DNA of 64,000 nucleotides from Methanococcoides alaskense. GTDB taxonomy: Archaea; Halobacteriota; Methanosarcinia; Methanosarcinales; Methanosarcinaceae. The notes beneath the pieces were generated by a model. That model was not told the DNA's origin. It saw only the letters and a list, made by a program, of their open reading frames with translations, and ran no database searches. A program made the translations under genes and the position numbers. The DNA is taken from contig NZ_JAVDQI010000007.1 in the NCBI RefSeq assembly GCF_031454185.1, positions 37,820-101,819 of the forward strand, written 5' to 3'. This document shows, in pieces, positions 27,170-35,831 of the stretch. Numbering within the stretch: position 1 is the first letter of the stretch; each line of letters starts with the position of its first letter.

Positions 27170-27326
27170 AACGTCACGAACGTTACTATATTCATAGATG
27201 CACACTCTGTTATATATAGTTACTGACGTTACTATTATTGGAGAAATTTGCTACAGAAATGTAATGATTCCAGCAGTTGCGTTGAGTCTGTTATACAAAA
27301 ATAGTTATGAAAACTATAGATTTGGT
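27170..27326 (-). repeat. Promoter module copy 2 (about 150 bases)
   Basis: Second copy of the regulatory module described at 24803-24956, here upstream of the OsmC-like lipoprotein gene. Its operator-to-start distance is 60-63 bases, almost equal to that of copy 1. Substitutions are scattered and the two palindromes, the TATA element and the far upstream half are kept. Confidence 0.8.
27172..27233 (-). promoter_or_regulatory. Paired operators flanking a TATA box, OsmC-lipoprotein promoter
   Basis: CGTCACGAACGTTACT (27172-27187) and AGTTACTGACGTTACT (27218-27233) are two operator copies on either side of TATATATA (about 27211-27218). Spacing (46 bases) and order match those at the RdhA-like promoter. 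The first operator has diverged in its left arm, so repressor binding may be weaker here. Confidence 0.7.
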
Positions 27327-27332
27327 ATATGC

Positions 27333-27503
27333 TTATTTCACAGCAAACCTATTCATCAGCACTTTCACTGCACCTTTTCCATAATTCAGCTTCTACCCAC
27401 CCATTATCTTGTCCTTTATCCTCTTCAAAGTACTCCTGCGTTTAATCCCCATCTCCTTCAATTCAACATAAGAAATATCAATGGTCTTCTTCCTCAGAAT
27501 ATC
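27333..27503 (-). pseudogene. Unidentified coding remnant
   Basis: A minus-strand frame reads DILRKKTIDISYVELKEMGI, continues with RSTLKRIKDKIMGG, meets an in-frame TAG, and goes on for about 20 codons to TAA. An in-frame TGA lies directly upstream and no start is present. The Lys/Arg-rich helix-turn-helix-like text looks protein-coding but I cannot assign it. TAG could in principle be pyrrolysine in this lineage, but the missing start and upstream stop favour decay. Confidence 0.45.
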
Positions 27504-27518
27504 TCAGTATCATCCCCT

Positions 27519-28208
27519 TCATCCACTTTCTTCCATCATCTCATCGCTAACTAAAACACCATCTTCGAGGGTGATCACTCTGTCAACATACTCAGTATGC
27601 CACCGTTCATGGGTTACCATCACAATGGTTTGTCCATAATTGTCATTCAGATCTTTGAACACATCCAAAACCTGTTTTGAGTTGTTGGTGTCCAGGTTTG
27701 CACAGGGTTCATCGGCAAACATTATGTCAGGCTTTTTGGCTATGGCTCTTGCGATCGCTACTCTTTGCTTTTCTCCGCCAGACAGTTCATCAGGGACCCT
27801 GTCCTGTTTTCCCTTTAGACCAACCTTTTCTAATGCTTCAAGGGCGGTCTTATAGGATTCCTTTTTAGATTTTCCTTCCATCATGGAAAGCACATAAACA
27901 TTTTCTGCAGCACTCATCTCATTAATGAGTGCATAGTCCTGAAATACATAGCCGACCTGGGTTAGTCTGTAATAACTTCTTTCGGCTTCAGGCAGGCTTG
28001 AAACCTTTAATCCTCTTATGGTGTATTCTCCGGCGCTCGCATCGTCCAACAGTGCCAGTATCCTCAACAGAGTTGTTTTGCCACTACCGGATGCGCCCAT
28101 AATGGCTACAAATTCCCCTTTCTTTATTTCGAAAGAAACACCATTGAGAGCCTTGACAGCTGTATCTCCTATCCCATAATATCTTTTCAGGTCTTTCACA
28201 ACGATCAT
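27519..28208 (-). CDS. ABC transporter ATPase, LolD/MacB type
   Basis: A ~229-residue ATPase. Walker A is GASGSGKTT, the ABC signature LSGGEKQRVAIARAIA, Walker B DIMFADEPCANLD and the H-loop MVTHERW. The Q-loop region YVFQDYALINEMSAAENVYV is typical of LolD/MacB/FtsE exporters. The ATG at 28208 follows the permease stop by one base (TGA, C, ATG) with GGGGAAG upstream, so translation is coupled. The ATG at 28253 lies inside the permease gene and adds non-family residues. Together with the next two genes it forms an exporter operon of the three-part methanosarcinal type. Confidence 0.92.
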   Translation of the reverse strand: MIVVKDLKRYYGIGDTAVKALNGVSFEIKKGEFVAIMGASGSGKTTLLRILALLDDASAGEYTIRGLKVSSLPEAERSYYRLTQVGYVFQDYALINEMSAAENVYVLSMMEGKSKKESYKTALEALEKVGLKGKQDRVPDELSGGEKQRVAIARAIAKKPDIMFADEPCANLDTNNSKQVLDVFKDLNDNYGQTIVMVTHERWHTEYVDRVITLEDGVLVSDEMMEESG

Positions 28209-28209
28209 G

Positions 28210-29418
28210 TCATCTTCCCCATATGGCTTTGAGTATGCTCTCTTTTGATACACTCCAGGCAGGAAGTGTCCCGGCTATCACTGATAGTGTAAGCATGGTA
28301 ACTATGCTTTGAATAAGCAACATAGGATCGATCACGGGACTTATTTTCATGGTTTCGTAGAATACTACTGGATTTGCCTGGAAGTAAAGCATTAGTGATA
28401 AATATAAAGCCAATCCTGCGATTATTCCTAAAGAAACATAGAATGTACTAAGGAACGCATAGGACAATACTATTGATCTGGGGGTAATGCCTATTGCTTT
28501 TAATATACCGATCTCTTTTTTCTTATTAAGTATGTTGATATAGATGATTATAAGGATCAATGCTGCACCTACGATCAAACTCACGAACTTTGACATGATA
28601 TCTATAGCATCTATGCTTTGCATTGCTTGTTTTATGAGAGTTTCTGATTTATCCGCCCATGTGAAGACCTGCTCATTCACTCCTGCGTCTCTGATCTTAC
28701 CCTGAACCTGTTCTTCAGTCCCTTGCCTGTTAACCCTTACAACTACACTGGTAGCTTCACTTCCTTCCAGGCCATACACATCTTCTATCTCTTTGTAGTG
28801 AACCAGAGCATTAAGATCAACAAGTTCAAGTCCACCTGTCATAATGCCTTTGACCTTATAGGTTTTCTTTACGCCATTGCTGTATGTTACGTCAACAAGT
28901 GATCCTGGTCTTACTTCACCCAGGTTATCATATATCTCTGATCCAAAACCTGTACCTGCGATCATAGCACCGATGATGATCTCATCCCGAGAAAGCTCTC
29001 CCAGGAAATCACCTTCGCTAATAATGTAGGGGTACCGTGAAATTTCATACTCTTCTGTAGGAAGCAAACCTGTAATTGATACTCCTACAACTTTTTTTTT
29101 ATATTCAATAGATGCTCCTGCGTCCAATCGTTTTGTTGCAGCTCTCACACCTTCCACAGCCCGGACCTTCTGCAAGACGCTATCAGCGTTGTTGATGTAG
29201 TTGTTGTCGCCAGTTGGTTCAATGACAATATCTCCGTAAGGATAGTCTTGCATCATACCAGTAAATAGACCTGTCATTCCGCCTAGCATCGATGGAAGGA
29301 ACACTAAGTTCATAAAGATGAGTGAGAGAACAAAAACTATGAACATCAGTGTTTTTTTGTTCCCTCTTTTTACACTACAGTATGCAATGAGACTTCCCAC
29401 TCTGATATCGTTGATCAT
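28210..29418 (-). CDS. ABC transporter permease, FtsX/MacB type
   Basis: A 402-residue MacB-like permease. One N-terminal helix (VFVLSLIFMNLVFLPSML) leads into a ~220-residue extracytoplasmic domain (from DYPYGDIVIEPTGDN to EQVFTWADKSETL). Three C-terminal helices follow, including the FtsX signature NKKKEIGILKAIGITPRSIV. These proteins drive mechanical work on envelope lipids, lipoproteins or peptides and do not form a classical channel. Its stop is one base from the ATPase start; upstream by 15 bases ends the CARDB-like partner gene. The substrate is unknown. Confidence 0.9.
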   Translation of the reverse strand: MINDIRVGSLIAYCSVKRGNKKTLMFIVFVLSLIFMNLVFLPSMLGGMTGLFTGMMQDYPYGDIVIEPTGDNNYINNADSVLQKVRAVEGVRAATKRLDAGASIEYKKKVVGVSITGLLPTEEYEISRYPYIISEGDFLGELSRDEIIIGAMIAGTGFGSEIYDNLGEVRPGSLVDVTYSNGVKKTYKVKGIMTGGLELVDLNALVHYKEIEDVYGLEGSEATSVVVRVNRQGTEEQVQGKIRDAGVNEQVFTWADKSETLIKQAMQSIDAIDIMSKFVSLIVGAALILIIIYINILNKKKEIGILKAIGITPRSIVLSYAFLSTFYVSLGIIAGLALYLSLMLYFQANPVVFYETMKISPVIDPMLLIQSIVTMLTLSVIAGTLPAWSVSKESILKAIWGR

Positions 29419-29433
29419 GTTGGATACCTCTCA

Positions 29434-30660
29434 TTATTTTTTATTGTTGGCAGAGTTCCCGCTGCCTTCCATTAACTGCTTAATTATCTCATCTTTTGAC
29501 TTTTTTGTTCTATAATTATTGTAAATTAATCCTCCAATAACTCCTAGGACAAGCAAGACAATTGCAGCTGTTCCCGCTCCACTATTACTTTCCAGGATTA
29601 TTAGATTGATCTTCGTTTCGATCTGTTCTTCCCCAAAATCATCACTATACGTTATGGTCACAGGGATCTCGTATTCCCCTGCCTGATCTGCTATAAAAGT
29701 AATTACCGCAGGTCCATCCTCATTTGGATCAAGAGTTCCTATGAAGGATTCTTTTAGTCCTTTGAATGGATGGTCAGCATAGACCCTTATTGAATTTATT
29801 GTCCTGTCCCCAGAGTTTTCGATCCTCATGGTCAATTCTACAGTATCGTCCATGTAAGGAAGTACAGGATCAACCTTTACAGATGCAAGGTTCAAACTCC
29901 CTTTTTTGTCAAGCACGGTTATTGTAATGGCATATTCATCTTTTTGCTTGCCAAAATCATCTTCATAATAAATGATAACAGGTATCTCAAACTCTCCTGA
30001 TTGGTTCGCCTTGAATTTGAACAATGCAGTTTGAGTGCCATTCATGCCAAGAGTTCCGATTGTAGAGTTCTTAATTCCTTCAAACCCATGGTCCAGACTA
30101 ACCGACACAGATTTTGCAATAGCCTCGCCGAAGTTCTCTATGCCCAATTTTAAGTCAACCGTATCTCCCTCATAGATATATTCAGGATTGGTTATGACAG
30201 AAGCTATCCTTGGTTCTGCATCTTCACCTGTCACTCGTATCTCAACGTCATAATATTTTGTTGTTTCCAATTCTATATTTGGATATGTTAATTTCATCTT
30301 TATGATATGAGGTCCAGGGTTAGCATCAGTAGTTGTCCTCATGTGGTATGTCAGATGCCTTTCACTTGTACTATAAGTTAATTTAGAAATTTTAGTGATC
30401 AGATCTTCTGTAACTATGATGTCTGAAGGTATGCTGATTATCTCAAAGGTAATGTCTTCAGGAGCTTTAGAACCGCAGCTCTCAATATTAATTCCCAAGG
30501 TGAACTCTTCATCGATACCTATCGAACTAGGACCTATTTCTTGTACCTCTACATTTACACATATCTCACCAGAAGTTTGTGCTCCAGCAGTAGAGATCCC
30601 TGTTAAAATAACTGCAAAAACCAATAAGAGCAAATATGTCAGTCTTGTATGCTGATCCAT
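29434..30660 (-). CDS. Membrane-anchored CARDB-like accessory protein of the ABC exporter
   Basis: A 408-residue protein with a signal peptide (LLLLVFAVILTGISTAGA), three or four Ig-like/CARDB-like repeats of about 95 residues and a C-terminal helix (AAIVLLVLGVIGGLIYN) followed by a lysine-rich tail. Two repeats are clearly related: YEGDTVDLKLGIENFGEAIA and MDDTVELTMRIENSGDRTI, each followed by a GTLGMNG or GTLDPNE turn. Related S-layer-like (COG1361) proteins accompany FtsX-type transporters in methanogens. It is the first gene of the operon and probably presents or receives the substrate outside the membrane. Confidence 0.82.
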   Translation of the reverse strand: MDQHTRLTYLLLLVFAVILTGISTAGAQTSGEICVNVEVQEIGPSSIGIDEEFTLGINIESCGSKAPEDITFEIISIPSDIIVTEDLITKISKLTYSTSERHLTYHMRTTTDANPGPHIIKMKLTYPNIELETTKYYDVEIRVTGEDAEPRIASVITNPEYIYEGDTVDLKLGIENFGEAIAKSVSVSLDHGFEGIKNSTIGTLGMNGTQTALFKFKANQSGEFEIPVIIYYEDDFGKQKDEYAITITVLDKKGSLNLASVKVDPVLPYMDDTVELTMRIENSGDRTINSIRVYADHPFKGLKESFIGTLDPNEDGPAVITFIADQAGEYEIPVTITYSDDFGEEQIETKINLIILESNSGAGTAAIVLLVLGVIGGLIYNNYRTKKSKDEIIKQLMEGSGNSANNKK

Positions 30661-30900
30661 TCTTTATTCACCTCAGTTCGAATCTTTTCGATATATTCAA
30701 TAAGATCTTTGAAGATCAAGTATAATGCAATCATTTGCCGATAACAATATTTGATTATTTTGAACATTTCTTAATATATACTCTTCCAACATTATATATA
30801 AAATATCACTGTAGTTGATTGTAATGTATGTTGCTATCGATTTCTTGATCATGAGCATAAAATAGGCTACTTTATGGTCAAAATTTATAATAGCAGGCTT

Positions 30901-30974
30901 ACACCCGTTTGGTGATTTATTCAGTTCGATATGTCTTATGGATGGTGTCATCCATGGGCTGAACGGGTGTTTTC
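30901..30974 (+). promoter_or_regulatory. Nested inverted repeat upstream of ccmABC
   Basis: ACACCCGTT (30901-30909) pairs with AACGGGTGT (30962-30970), which is followed by TTTT. Inside lie TCAG/CTGA and a perfect hairpin ATGGATG-GTGT-CATCCAT (about 30939-30956). TTTATAA at about 30885 could be a TATA box, in which case transcription would start within the repeat. It may be a regulatory RNA leader, an attenuator or a compound operator. The rest of the 350-base gap (30661-31013) is AT-rich and holds no gene. Confidence 0.5.
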
Positions 30975-31013
30975 ATCAAAACGTTAATTTATACAGAACG
31001 CAATCTTATTCCG

Positions 31014-31742
31014 ATGGATGCTATACTGTCTCTCAACAATGTCTCAAAGAAGTTCGGTAACATGCCTGTACTAAAAGGCATTGATCTGGACATAAATAAA
31101 GGGGATTTTGTAGCTCTGCTGGGTTCTAACGGAGCAGGCAAGACAACCCTTGTAAAGATCATGTCGGCTCTCTCCTCTCCTTCTGAGGGTACTGTAATGG
31201 TCAATGGCAATGACATTTCAAAGGACCAGGGTTCATTGAGGAGTCTCATAGGTGTCATTTCCCATGAAACCTACCTCTACAACGACCTGACCGCAGTAGA
31301 GAATCTGCGCTTCTTTGGACAGATGTATGGTATCGAGAGTAAGAAGCTTGAAGTTCGTATAAATGGTCTGTTGGAGCAGGTCGAGCTTGTTAAAAGAGCA
31401 GATGACCGTGTATCCACATTTTCCAGGGGTATGAAGCAGCGACTTTCCATCGCAAGGGCACTTTTACATGAGCCTTCAATTCTTTTTCTGGATGAACCTT
31501 ATACAGGACTTGACCAACACGCAGCCCACACATTTGAGAAGGTGTTGCTGGAGCTTGACCCAAAGGATACCACAAGGCTGATGATAACCCATGACATCAA
31601 CAGGACGTACAATATGTGTGACCGTGTCATCATACTTGACAAGGGAAGTATTGTCTTCGACAGCCTTATGTCTGAAGTGACCTCAGCGGAAGAACTGAGG
31701 AATATATACTTGTCACACGTGGGTAACAATGATACTTTTTGA
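31014..31742 (+). CDS. ccmA: Cytochrome c biogenesis ABC ATPase CcmA
   Basis: A 242-residue ATPase energising the CcmABC heme-handling complex of system I cytochrome c maturation. Walker A GSNGAGKTT, the signature FSRGMKQRLSIARALLH, Walker B SILFLDEPYTGLD and ITHDINR are all present. It is followed 12 bases later by ccmB. Methanosarcinal methanogens with multiheme cytochromes need this system. CcmE and CcmF are not in the window. Confidence 0.9.
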   Translation: MDAILSLNNVSKKFGNMPVLKGIDLDINKGDFVALLGSNGAGKTTLVKIMSALSSPSEGTVMVNGNDISKDQGSLRSLIGVISHETYLYNDLTAVENLRFFGQMYGIESKKLEVRINGLLEQVELVKRADDRVSTFSRGMKQRLSIARALLHEPSILFLDEPYTGLDQHAAHTFEKVLLELDPKDTTRLMITHDINRTYNMCDRVIILDKGSIVFDSLMSEVTSAEELRNIYLSHVGNNDTF

Positions 31743-31754
31743 CATGGGAGCAAC

Positions 31755-32429
31755 ATGATACGCATTCTTCATATTGCAGCAAAGGACCTCAAAGAGGAGT
31801 TCCGCACCAAGCAAATGCTCAATTCAATGGTTCTTTTCTCATTGCTTGTTATAGTAGTGTTCAGTATAACATTTGCTCCGATACTCGGCTCCTCTCAAGA
31901 CGTGGCAATGGTTGCTCCGGGTGTACTCTGGATAGCCTTCATCTTCGCAGGTTCCATAGGACTTTCACGCTCCTTCGTGGCAGAACTGGAAAATGGCTGT
32001 CTCGAAGGTTTGAAATTATGCCCCATAAGCAGAAGTGCCATATACACTGGAAAGATGGTGGCGAACCTGGTGCTGATGCTATTGGTAGAGATCATAACTG
32101 TCCCTCTGTTTGCCATCATGTTCAATTACAGCATAACAGGTTTTTTCTGGCTTGGTATCATAATATTCCTTGGTACTGTGGGTTTTGTCTGTGTGGGAAC
32201 ACTGCTTTCAGCTCTGACAGTGAACACAAGGACCCGGGAAATATTACTTCCTGTGCTGTTATTACCTCTGTTGCTTCCTGCCCTTATTCCGGCTGTGATG
32301 GCGACCGGAAGTATCCTCATGGGTGCATCCTACGGAGATATCACTCAGGAATTACGGCTTCTGCTTGTATATGACATCGTTTTCTTCCTTGTGGCACAGC
32401 TTGTATTCGAATATGTAATACAGGATTAA
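31755..32429 (+). CDS. ccmB: Cytochrome c biogenesis permease CcmB
   Basis: A 224-residue membrane protein with six hydrophobic helices, the membrane subunit partnering CcmA. Recognisable features are the N-terminal KDLKEEFRTKQMLNSMVLFS, the loop SFVAELENGCLEGLKLCPIS and the LSALTVNTRTREILLPVLLL helix pair. These match CcmB in order and length. The gene lies between ccmA and ccmC, which fixes the call. A 211-codon frame overlapping it in another phase is a shadow. Confidence 0.9.
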   Translation: MIRILHIAAKDLKEEFRTKQMLNSMVLFSLLVIVVFSITFAPILGSSQDVAMVAPGVLWIAFIFAGSIGLSRSFVAELENGCLEGLKLCPISRSAIYTGKMVANLVLMLLVEIITVPLFAIMFNYSITGFFWLGIIIFLGTVGFVCVGTLLSALTVNTRTREILLPVLLLPLLLPALIPAVMATGSILMGASYGDITQELRLLLVYDIVFFLVAQLVFEYVIQD

Positions 32430-32492
32430 AACTTATATATCGGGGGAGATGTACTACTTACATCGTTCCTAAGTTGATCATCGAGGTTTCCA

Positions 32493-33200
32493 ATGTCGGA
32501 GAGTTTTTTAAGAGATAAGTTCCTGCCAGTTCTGTCCGCAACGACCATGTTGCTAGCTATTGGCATGATTATTTTTTACCTTCCGGATATGAAAGGTGCC
32601 TCTGGGGAAACCCTTGATATGAGCTTTAGGATATTCTATTTCCACATGCCTATGGCCATCACTTCCTATCTGGCCTTCACGGTGGTATTCTTTTCCAGCA
32701 TTCTGTTCTTGAGGACCGGTAAGTATGGTTATGACATTCTTTCCCGCTCGGCAGCTGAAGGTGGTGTTATTTTTGCGTTCCTTGTTCTGGCAACCGGTTC
32801 CATCTGGGCTAAGGCTACGTGGGGATGGTATTGGGTATGGGAGCCAAGACTTACAACATCTCTTGCACTTTTTCTGGTCTATGTTGCTTATATTGTGCTT
32901 CGGCAGGCAGTTGATGGTGCAGACAAACGTGCACGTTTAGCTTCTGTTTTTGGAATACTCGGTTTTATCTCAGTTCCGTTGAGCTTTTTATCCATACGCT
33001 TGTGGCGTTCAGCTCACCCGTTGATGTTCGGTGACACTTCAGGTTCAAGTGGCGGAGGGCTTGAAGGTACTTCTCTGCAACTGACATTAGTGGTGAACGT
33101 CATTGCATTTGTCCTTCTTTTCATCACTCTTGTGGTGTACAAGATGCGAAACGAGCAGATGGAAGAAATGGCAGATGAATTCAGAGCTTCACTTGACTGA
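32493..33200 (+). CDS. ccmC: Heme-handling protein CcmC
   Basis: A 235-residue, six-helix heme-handling protein. The tryptophan-rich WWD motif appears as ATWGWYWVWEPRLTTSL (about 107-123). The two conserved heme-ligand histidines sit in FYFHMPMA (His51) and RLWRSAHPLMFG. CcmC presents heme to the chaperone CcmE outside the membrane. A 63-base spacer separates it from ccmB. Downstream starts an unrelated flavin oxidoreductase. Confidence 0.93.
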   Translation: MSESFLRDKFLPVLSATTMLLAIGMIIFYLPDMKGASGETLDMSFRIFYFHMPMAITSYLAFTVVFFSSILFLRTGKYGYDILSRSAAEGGVIFAFLVLATGSIWAKATWGWYWVWEPRLTTSLALFLVYVAYIVLRQAVDGADKRARLASVFGILGFISVPLSFLSIRLWRSAHPLMFGDTSGSSGGGLEGTSLQLTLVVNVIAFVLLFITLVVYKMRNEQMEEMADEFRASLD

Positions 33201-33255
33201 ACGCCTGACCCTGATTTAGCAAAACCTATTAACGAATGGTAGCTGATTAGGATGC

Positions 33256-34338
33256 ATGCTTTTTGAACCTATAACTATAGCAGGACTGACTGTAATGAAC
33301 CGTTTCGTGCGTTCAGCGACCAATGAGGGAATGGCTGAATTAGATGGAACTGTGACCAAAGGGATAGGGGACATGTATGAAGACCTTGCCCGGGAAGATG
33401 TCGGCTTGATAATTACGGGCTATTCATATGTGGATGTCAAAGGACAAAGCGATGAAAGGCAGCAGGGTATCTATGATGACAGGTTCATCGGACTCTATAA
33501 GGAAATTGTCTCAAGGGTACATAAGCATGGCAGCAAGATATTCATACAGATAGTCCATGGTGGCAGACAATCTCTCGTAAAAGAAGGTGTTCCTCTTTTA
33601 GCACCTTCGGCAGTCAAAGATCCAGCTTCCGGGAAAGTTCCTGTGGAGATGACCGAAGAGGATATCCTTGATACCATTGAGAACTTTGCAGAGGCTGCAA
33701 GACGTTCAAAAGAAGCGGGATTCGATGGTGTTCAGATGCATTGTGCTCACGGCTTCCTGTTAAGCAGTTTCATTTCCCCTTATACGAACCGCAGGACCGA
33801 TAAATGGGGTGGGTCTGTGGAGAATAGGGCAAGGATAGTCGTTGAGATCGTTAACAGAATTCAGGAAAAGGTCGGAAAGGACTTCCCTGTCATGGTGAAG
33901 ATGAATGCGACAGATGGTTTTGATGTGTCCTCAGGCAAGATCGGGCTTGATGCTCCTGAATGTGTGGAAATTGCCAGTCTTTTTGAAAAGGCCGGAGTTT
34001 GTGCCATCGAAGTAAGTGGCGGGATATTCGAAGCAGGTCCGGTCATGTCCCAGAAGGGTATAGATTCTGAAGATAAGGAAGCATATTTCAGGCGTTATTC
34101 CAAAATTATCCATGATACGGTGAAGATACCTGTCATACTGGTAGGCGGAATTCGTACAAAGGCTGTGATGGAATCTATGTTAAGGGGATATGCTGATATG
34201 GTGTCGCTCAGCAGGCCATTTATTGCCGAACCTGACCTTGTTGTGAACCTTAAGGAAGGGAGTGATGGGGTAAAGTGCGTGTCATGCAATGGGTGTTTCG
34301 GGACGGATGGGGTTTCCTGCACTTATAATTTTGACTGA
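33256..34338 (+). CDS. Old Yellow Enzyme-family NADH:flavin oxidoreductase
   Basis: A 360-residue FMN-binding TIM barrel. Family marks are ITIAGLTVMNRFVRSATNE, IQIVHGGRQ, GVQMHCAHGFLLSSFISP (active-site histidine pair), YTNRRTDKWGGSVENRAR and PVILVGGIRT. The C-terminus has CVSCNGC, resembling the start of the Fe-S motif of 2,4-dienoyl-CoA reductase/trimethylamine dehydrogenase, but the protein ends there without the NAD(P)-binding half. It reduces activated C=C bonds or related electrophiles; the physiological substrate is unknown. A T-rich tract after the stop is a probable archaeal terminator. Confidence 0.9.
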   Translation: MLFEPITIAGLTVMNRFVRSATNEGMAELDGTVTKGIGDMYEDLAREDVGLIITGYSYVDVKGQSDERQQGIYDDRFIGLYKEIVSRVHKHGSKIFIQIVHGGRQSLVKEGVPLLAPSAVKDPASGKVPVEMTEEDILDTIENFAEAARRSKEAGFDGVQMHCAHGFLLSSFISPYTNRRTDKWGGSVENRARIVVEIVNRIQEKVGKDFPVMVKMNATDGFDVSSGKIGLDAPECVEIASLFEKAGVCAIEVSGGIFEAGPVMSQKGIDSEDKEAYFRRYSKIIHDTVKIPVILVGGIRTKAVMESMLRGYADMVSLSRPFIAEPDLVVNLKEGSDGVKCVSCNGCFGTDGVSCTYNFD

Positions 34339-34408
34339 CTCCTTCATTTTTATTCTTTTTCTTTTTTTCTTTGTTACCTTTTTATAGTTGTCTTGCCTTC
34401 ATTAATTT

Positions 34409-35086
34409 ATGAGGTTGGATGCATATCTTGTTGAAATGGGTTCTTTTAAGTCACGTGGTCGTTCTAAAAAGGCTATAGTTGATGGTCATGTAAAAATCGA
34501 TGGTTCTGTTGTTACAAAACCTTCTAAAGATGTTTCGATTGATGATGATGTTAAGGTGGATGAAGGGCTTGATATGCCAAAGGGATATTTTAAGTTAAAA
34601 GAAATACAGGATGAGACCGATCTTATAAAAGAAGGCGATTCTGTCCTTGATCTGGGTTCAAGTGCAGGCGGTTTTATTGTATTTGCATCTGAGATCGCAA
34701 CTGATGTGAGGGGTCTGGAGTTCAGCCGTGATTTCAGGGAAGAGCTTGGTCAAATCGCTCATGAAAGAAGTAATGTTTCGATCATGTTCGGTGATGTTTT
34801 TACCTTCCCTCTTGAGACCATGGCGCCGGAGCCTGTGGATGTCATCCTGAGTGATATGACCCTTGAACCGGAGGATTCACTAGCAGCCCTTAAGCGTGTG
34901 CTCCCATTGCTTAAATTGAATGGGCAGTTGCTTCAGGTGATAAAGGTCTCTAAAAGGATCAAGAGGGAACCTCTGCTTAGTATAATGGAAGGGCTTGGCC
35001 TTGAAATTCAGAATGTGCTTGAATCCGAGAAGCAGGAGATATACGTTGTTGCACGCAAGATCGGTGAGGTAGAGGATACAGATTGA
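34409..35086 (+). CDS. TlyA-like S4-domain rRNA methyltransferase
   Basis: A 225-residue protein. An S4 RNA-binding domain (residues 1-60, MRLDAYLVEMGSFKSRGRSK) is fused to an FtsJ/RrmJ-like SAM-dependent methylase with motif I SVLDLGSSAGGF and motif IV VDVILSDMT. TlyA proteins methylate the 2'-OH of rRNA cytidines. The methylase is shorter than bacterial TlyA. The catalytic tetrad can only be partly followed (Asp in LSDMT, Lys in QVIKVSKR). The gene is single. Confidence 0.82.
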   Translation: MRLDAYLVEMGSFKSRGRSKKAIVDGHVKIDGSVVTKPSKDVSIDDDVKVDEGLDMPKGYFKLKEIQDETDLIKEGDSVLDLGSSAGGFIVFASEIATDVRGLEFSRDFREELGQIAHERSNVSIMFGDVFTFPLETMAPEPVDVILSDMTLEPEDSLAALKRVLPLLKLNGQLLQVIKVSKRIKREPLLSIMEGLGLEIQNVLESEKQEIYVVARKIGEVEDTD

Positions 35087-35230
35087 TATTTCGATATTTG
35101 CTCACTCACTCCATCTTATCAATGCTTCTAAACCATTGATCATTGACCGTTCGACCGTTATATCGGTCATTTATTTTTATTGCATAAGTGTCGGTTCTAC
35201 TCAATATTTGACAAATAAAGGAGGTCTGCA

Positions 35231-35809
35231 ATGCTTCTCAAGATATATGGGAAAGGTCGTCCATTTCGTCTTTTTGTTGCTGGGATCCATGGGGCGGAAT
35301 GGAAGGATACTTCGGATATACTGTTGAATATTGAGCGTCCGTTATCAGGCACTCTTGCTATACTGCCTGTGGTCAGCAGGGGGAAATATATTTCCACGCT
35401 GGACGGGGATTATTATAAAGATATGGGAAAACTCATCATTGATGTGGTTAAGGCATATCGGCCTGACATCTATGTCGAGTTACATTCATATTCTTCAGAA
35501 AATTTTCATAAATTGGTCTCAAGTACAAGGATACATGAAAAAGGTGTACCGGGATTCAGTGTTCTGGAAAATAATGTTTTGATGGGCTCGGTTTCCCCTC
35601 ATATCAGGAGGGATCATTTTCCGGTGGAAGCTTTGTGTCTGACATTTGAGATCGAAAGGTCTGATCAAAGCTCGAAAGAGTTCGCTGCTAAGATGCTTCG
35701 CGTTGTAAAAGAATGCCGTTCAAGGGATGGTTTCATCGAATATATGATGGAACGCTATCCCAATGTGGCTAAAAAAGTCATAGAAGACTATAAAAAATTC
35801 TATGGGTAG
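35231..35809 (+). CDS. DUF2119 protein, zinc-peptidase-like fold
   Basis: A 192-residue archaeal DUF2119 member. AGIHGAEWKDT matches the HxxE zinc motif of M14 carboxypeptidases and succinylglutamate desuccinylases, and VELHSYSSENF could give the third ligand. Both are at the right relative positions, so a metal-dependent hydrolase of an acylated or peptidyl substrate is plausible. GGAGG lies just before the ATG (AAAGGAGGTCTGCAATG). It is convergent with the thermosome gene. Confidence 0.8.
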   Translation: MLLKIYGKGRPFRLFVAGIHGAEWKDTSDILLNIERPLSGTLAILPVVSRGKYISTLDGDYYKDMGKLIIDVVKAYRPDIYVELHSYSSENFHKLVSSTRIHEKGVPGFSVLENNVLMGSVSPHIRRDHFPVEALCLTFEIERSDQSSKEFAAKMLRVVKECRSRDGFIEYMMERYPNVAKKVIEDYKKFYG

Positions 35810-35831
35810 TAAGGTTTCCCTTACTATCCAT

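Noticed and set aside
27333..27503. In-frame TAG as pyrrolysine
   Set aside because: The frame has no start and an in-frame TGA immediately upstream, so it is a remnant whatever TAG means.
30697..30951. An 84-codon minus-strand frame upstream of ccmA
   Set aside because: No ribosome site, no domain, and it crosses the structured inverted repeat.
31739..32374. A 211-codon frame overlapping ccmB
   Set aside because: Different phase of the same strand; the ccmB frame gives six helices and fits between ccmA and ccmC.
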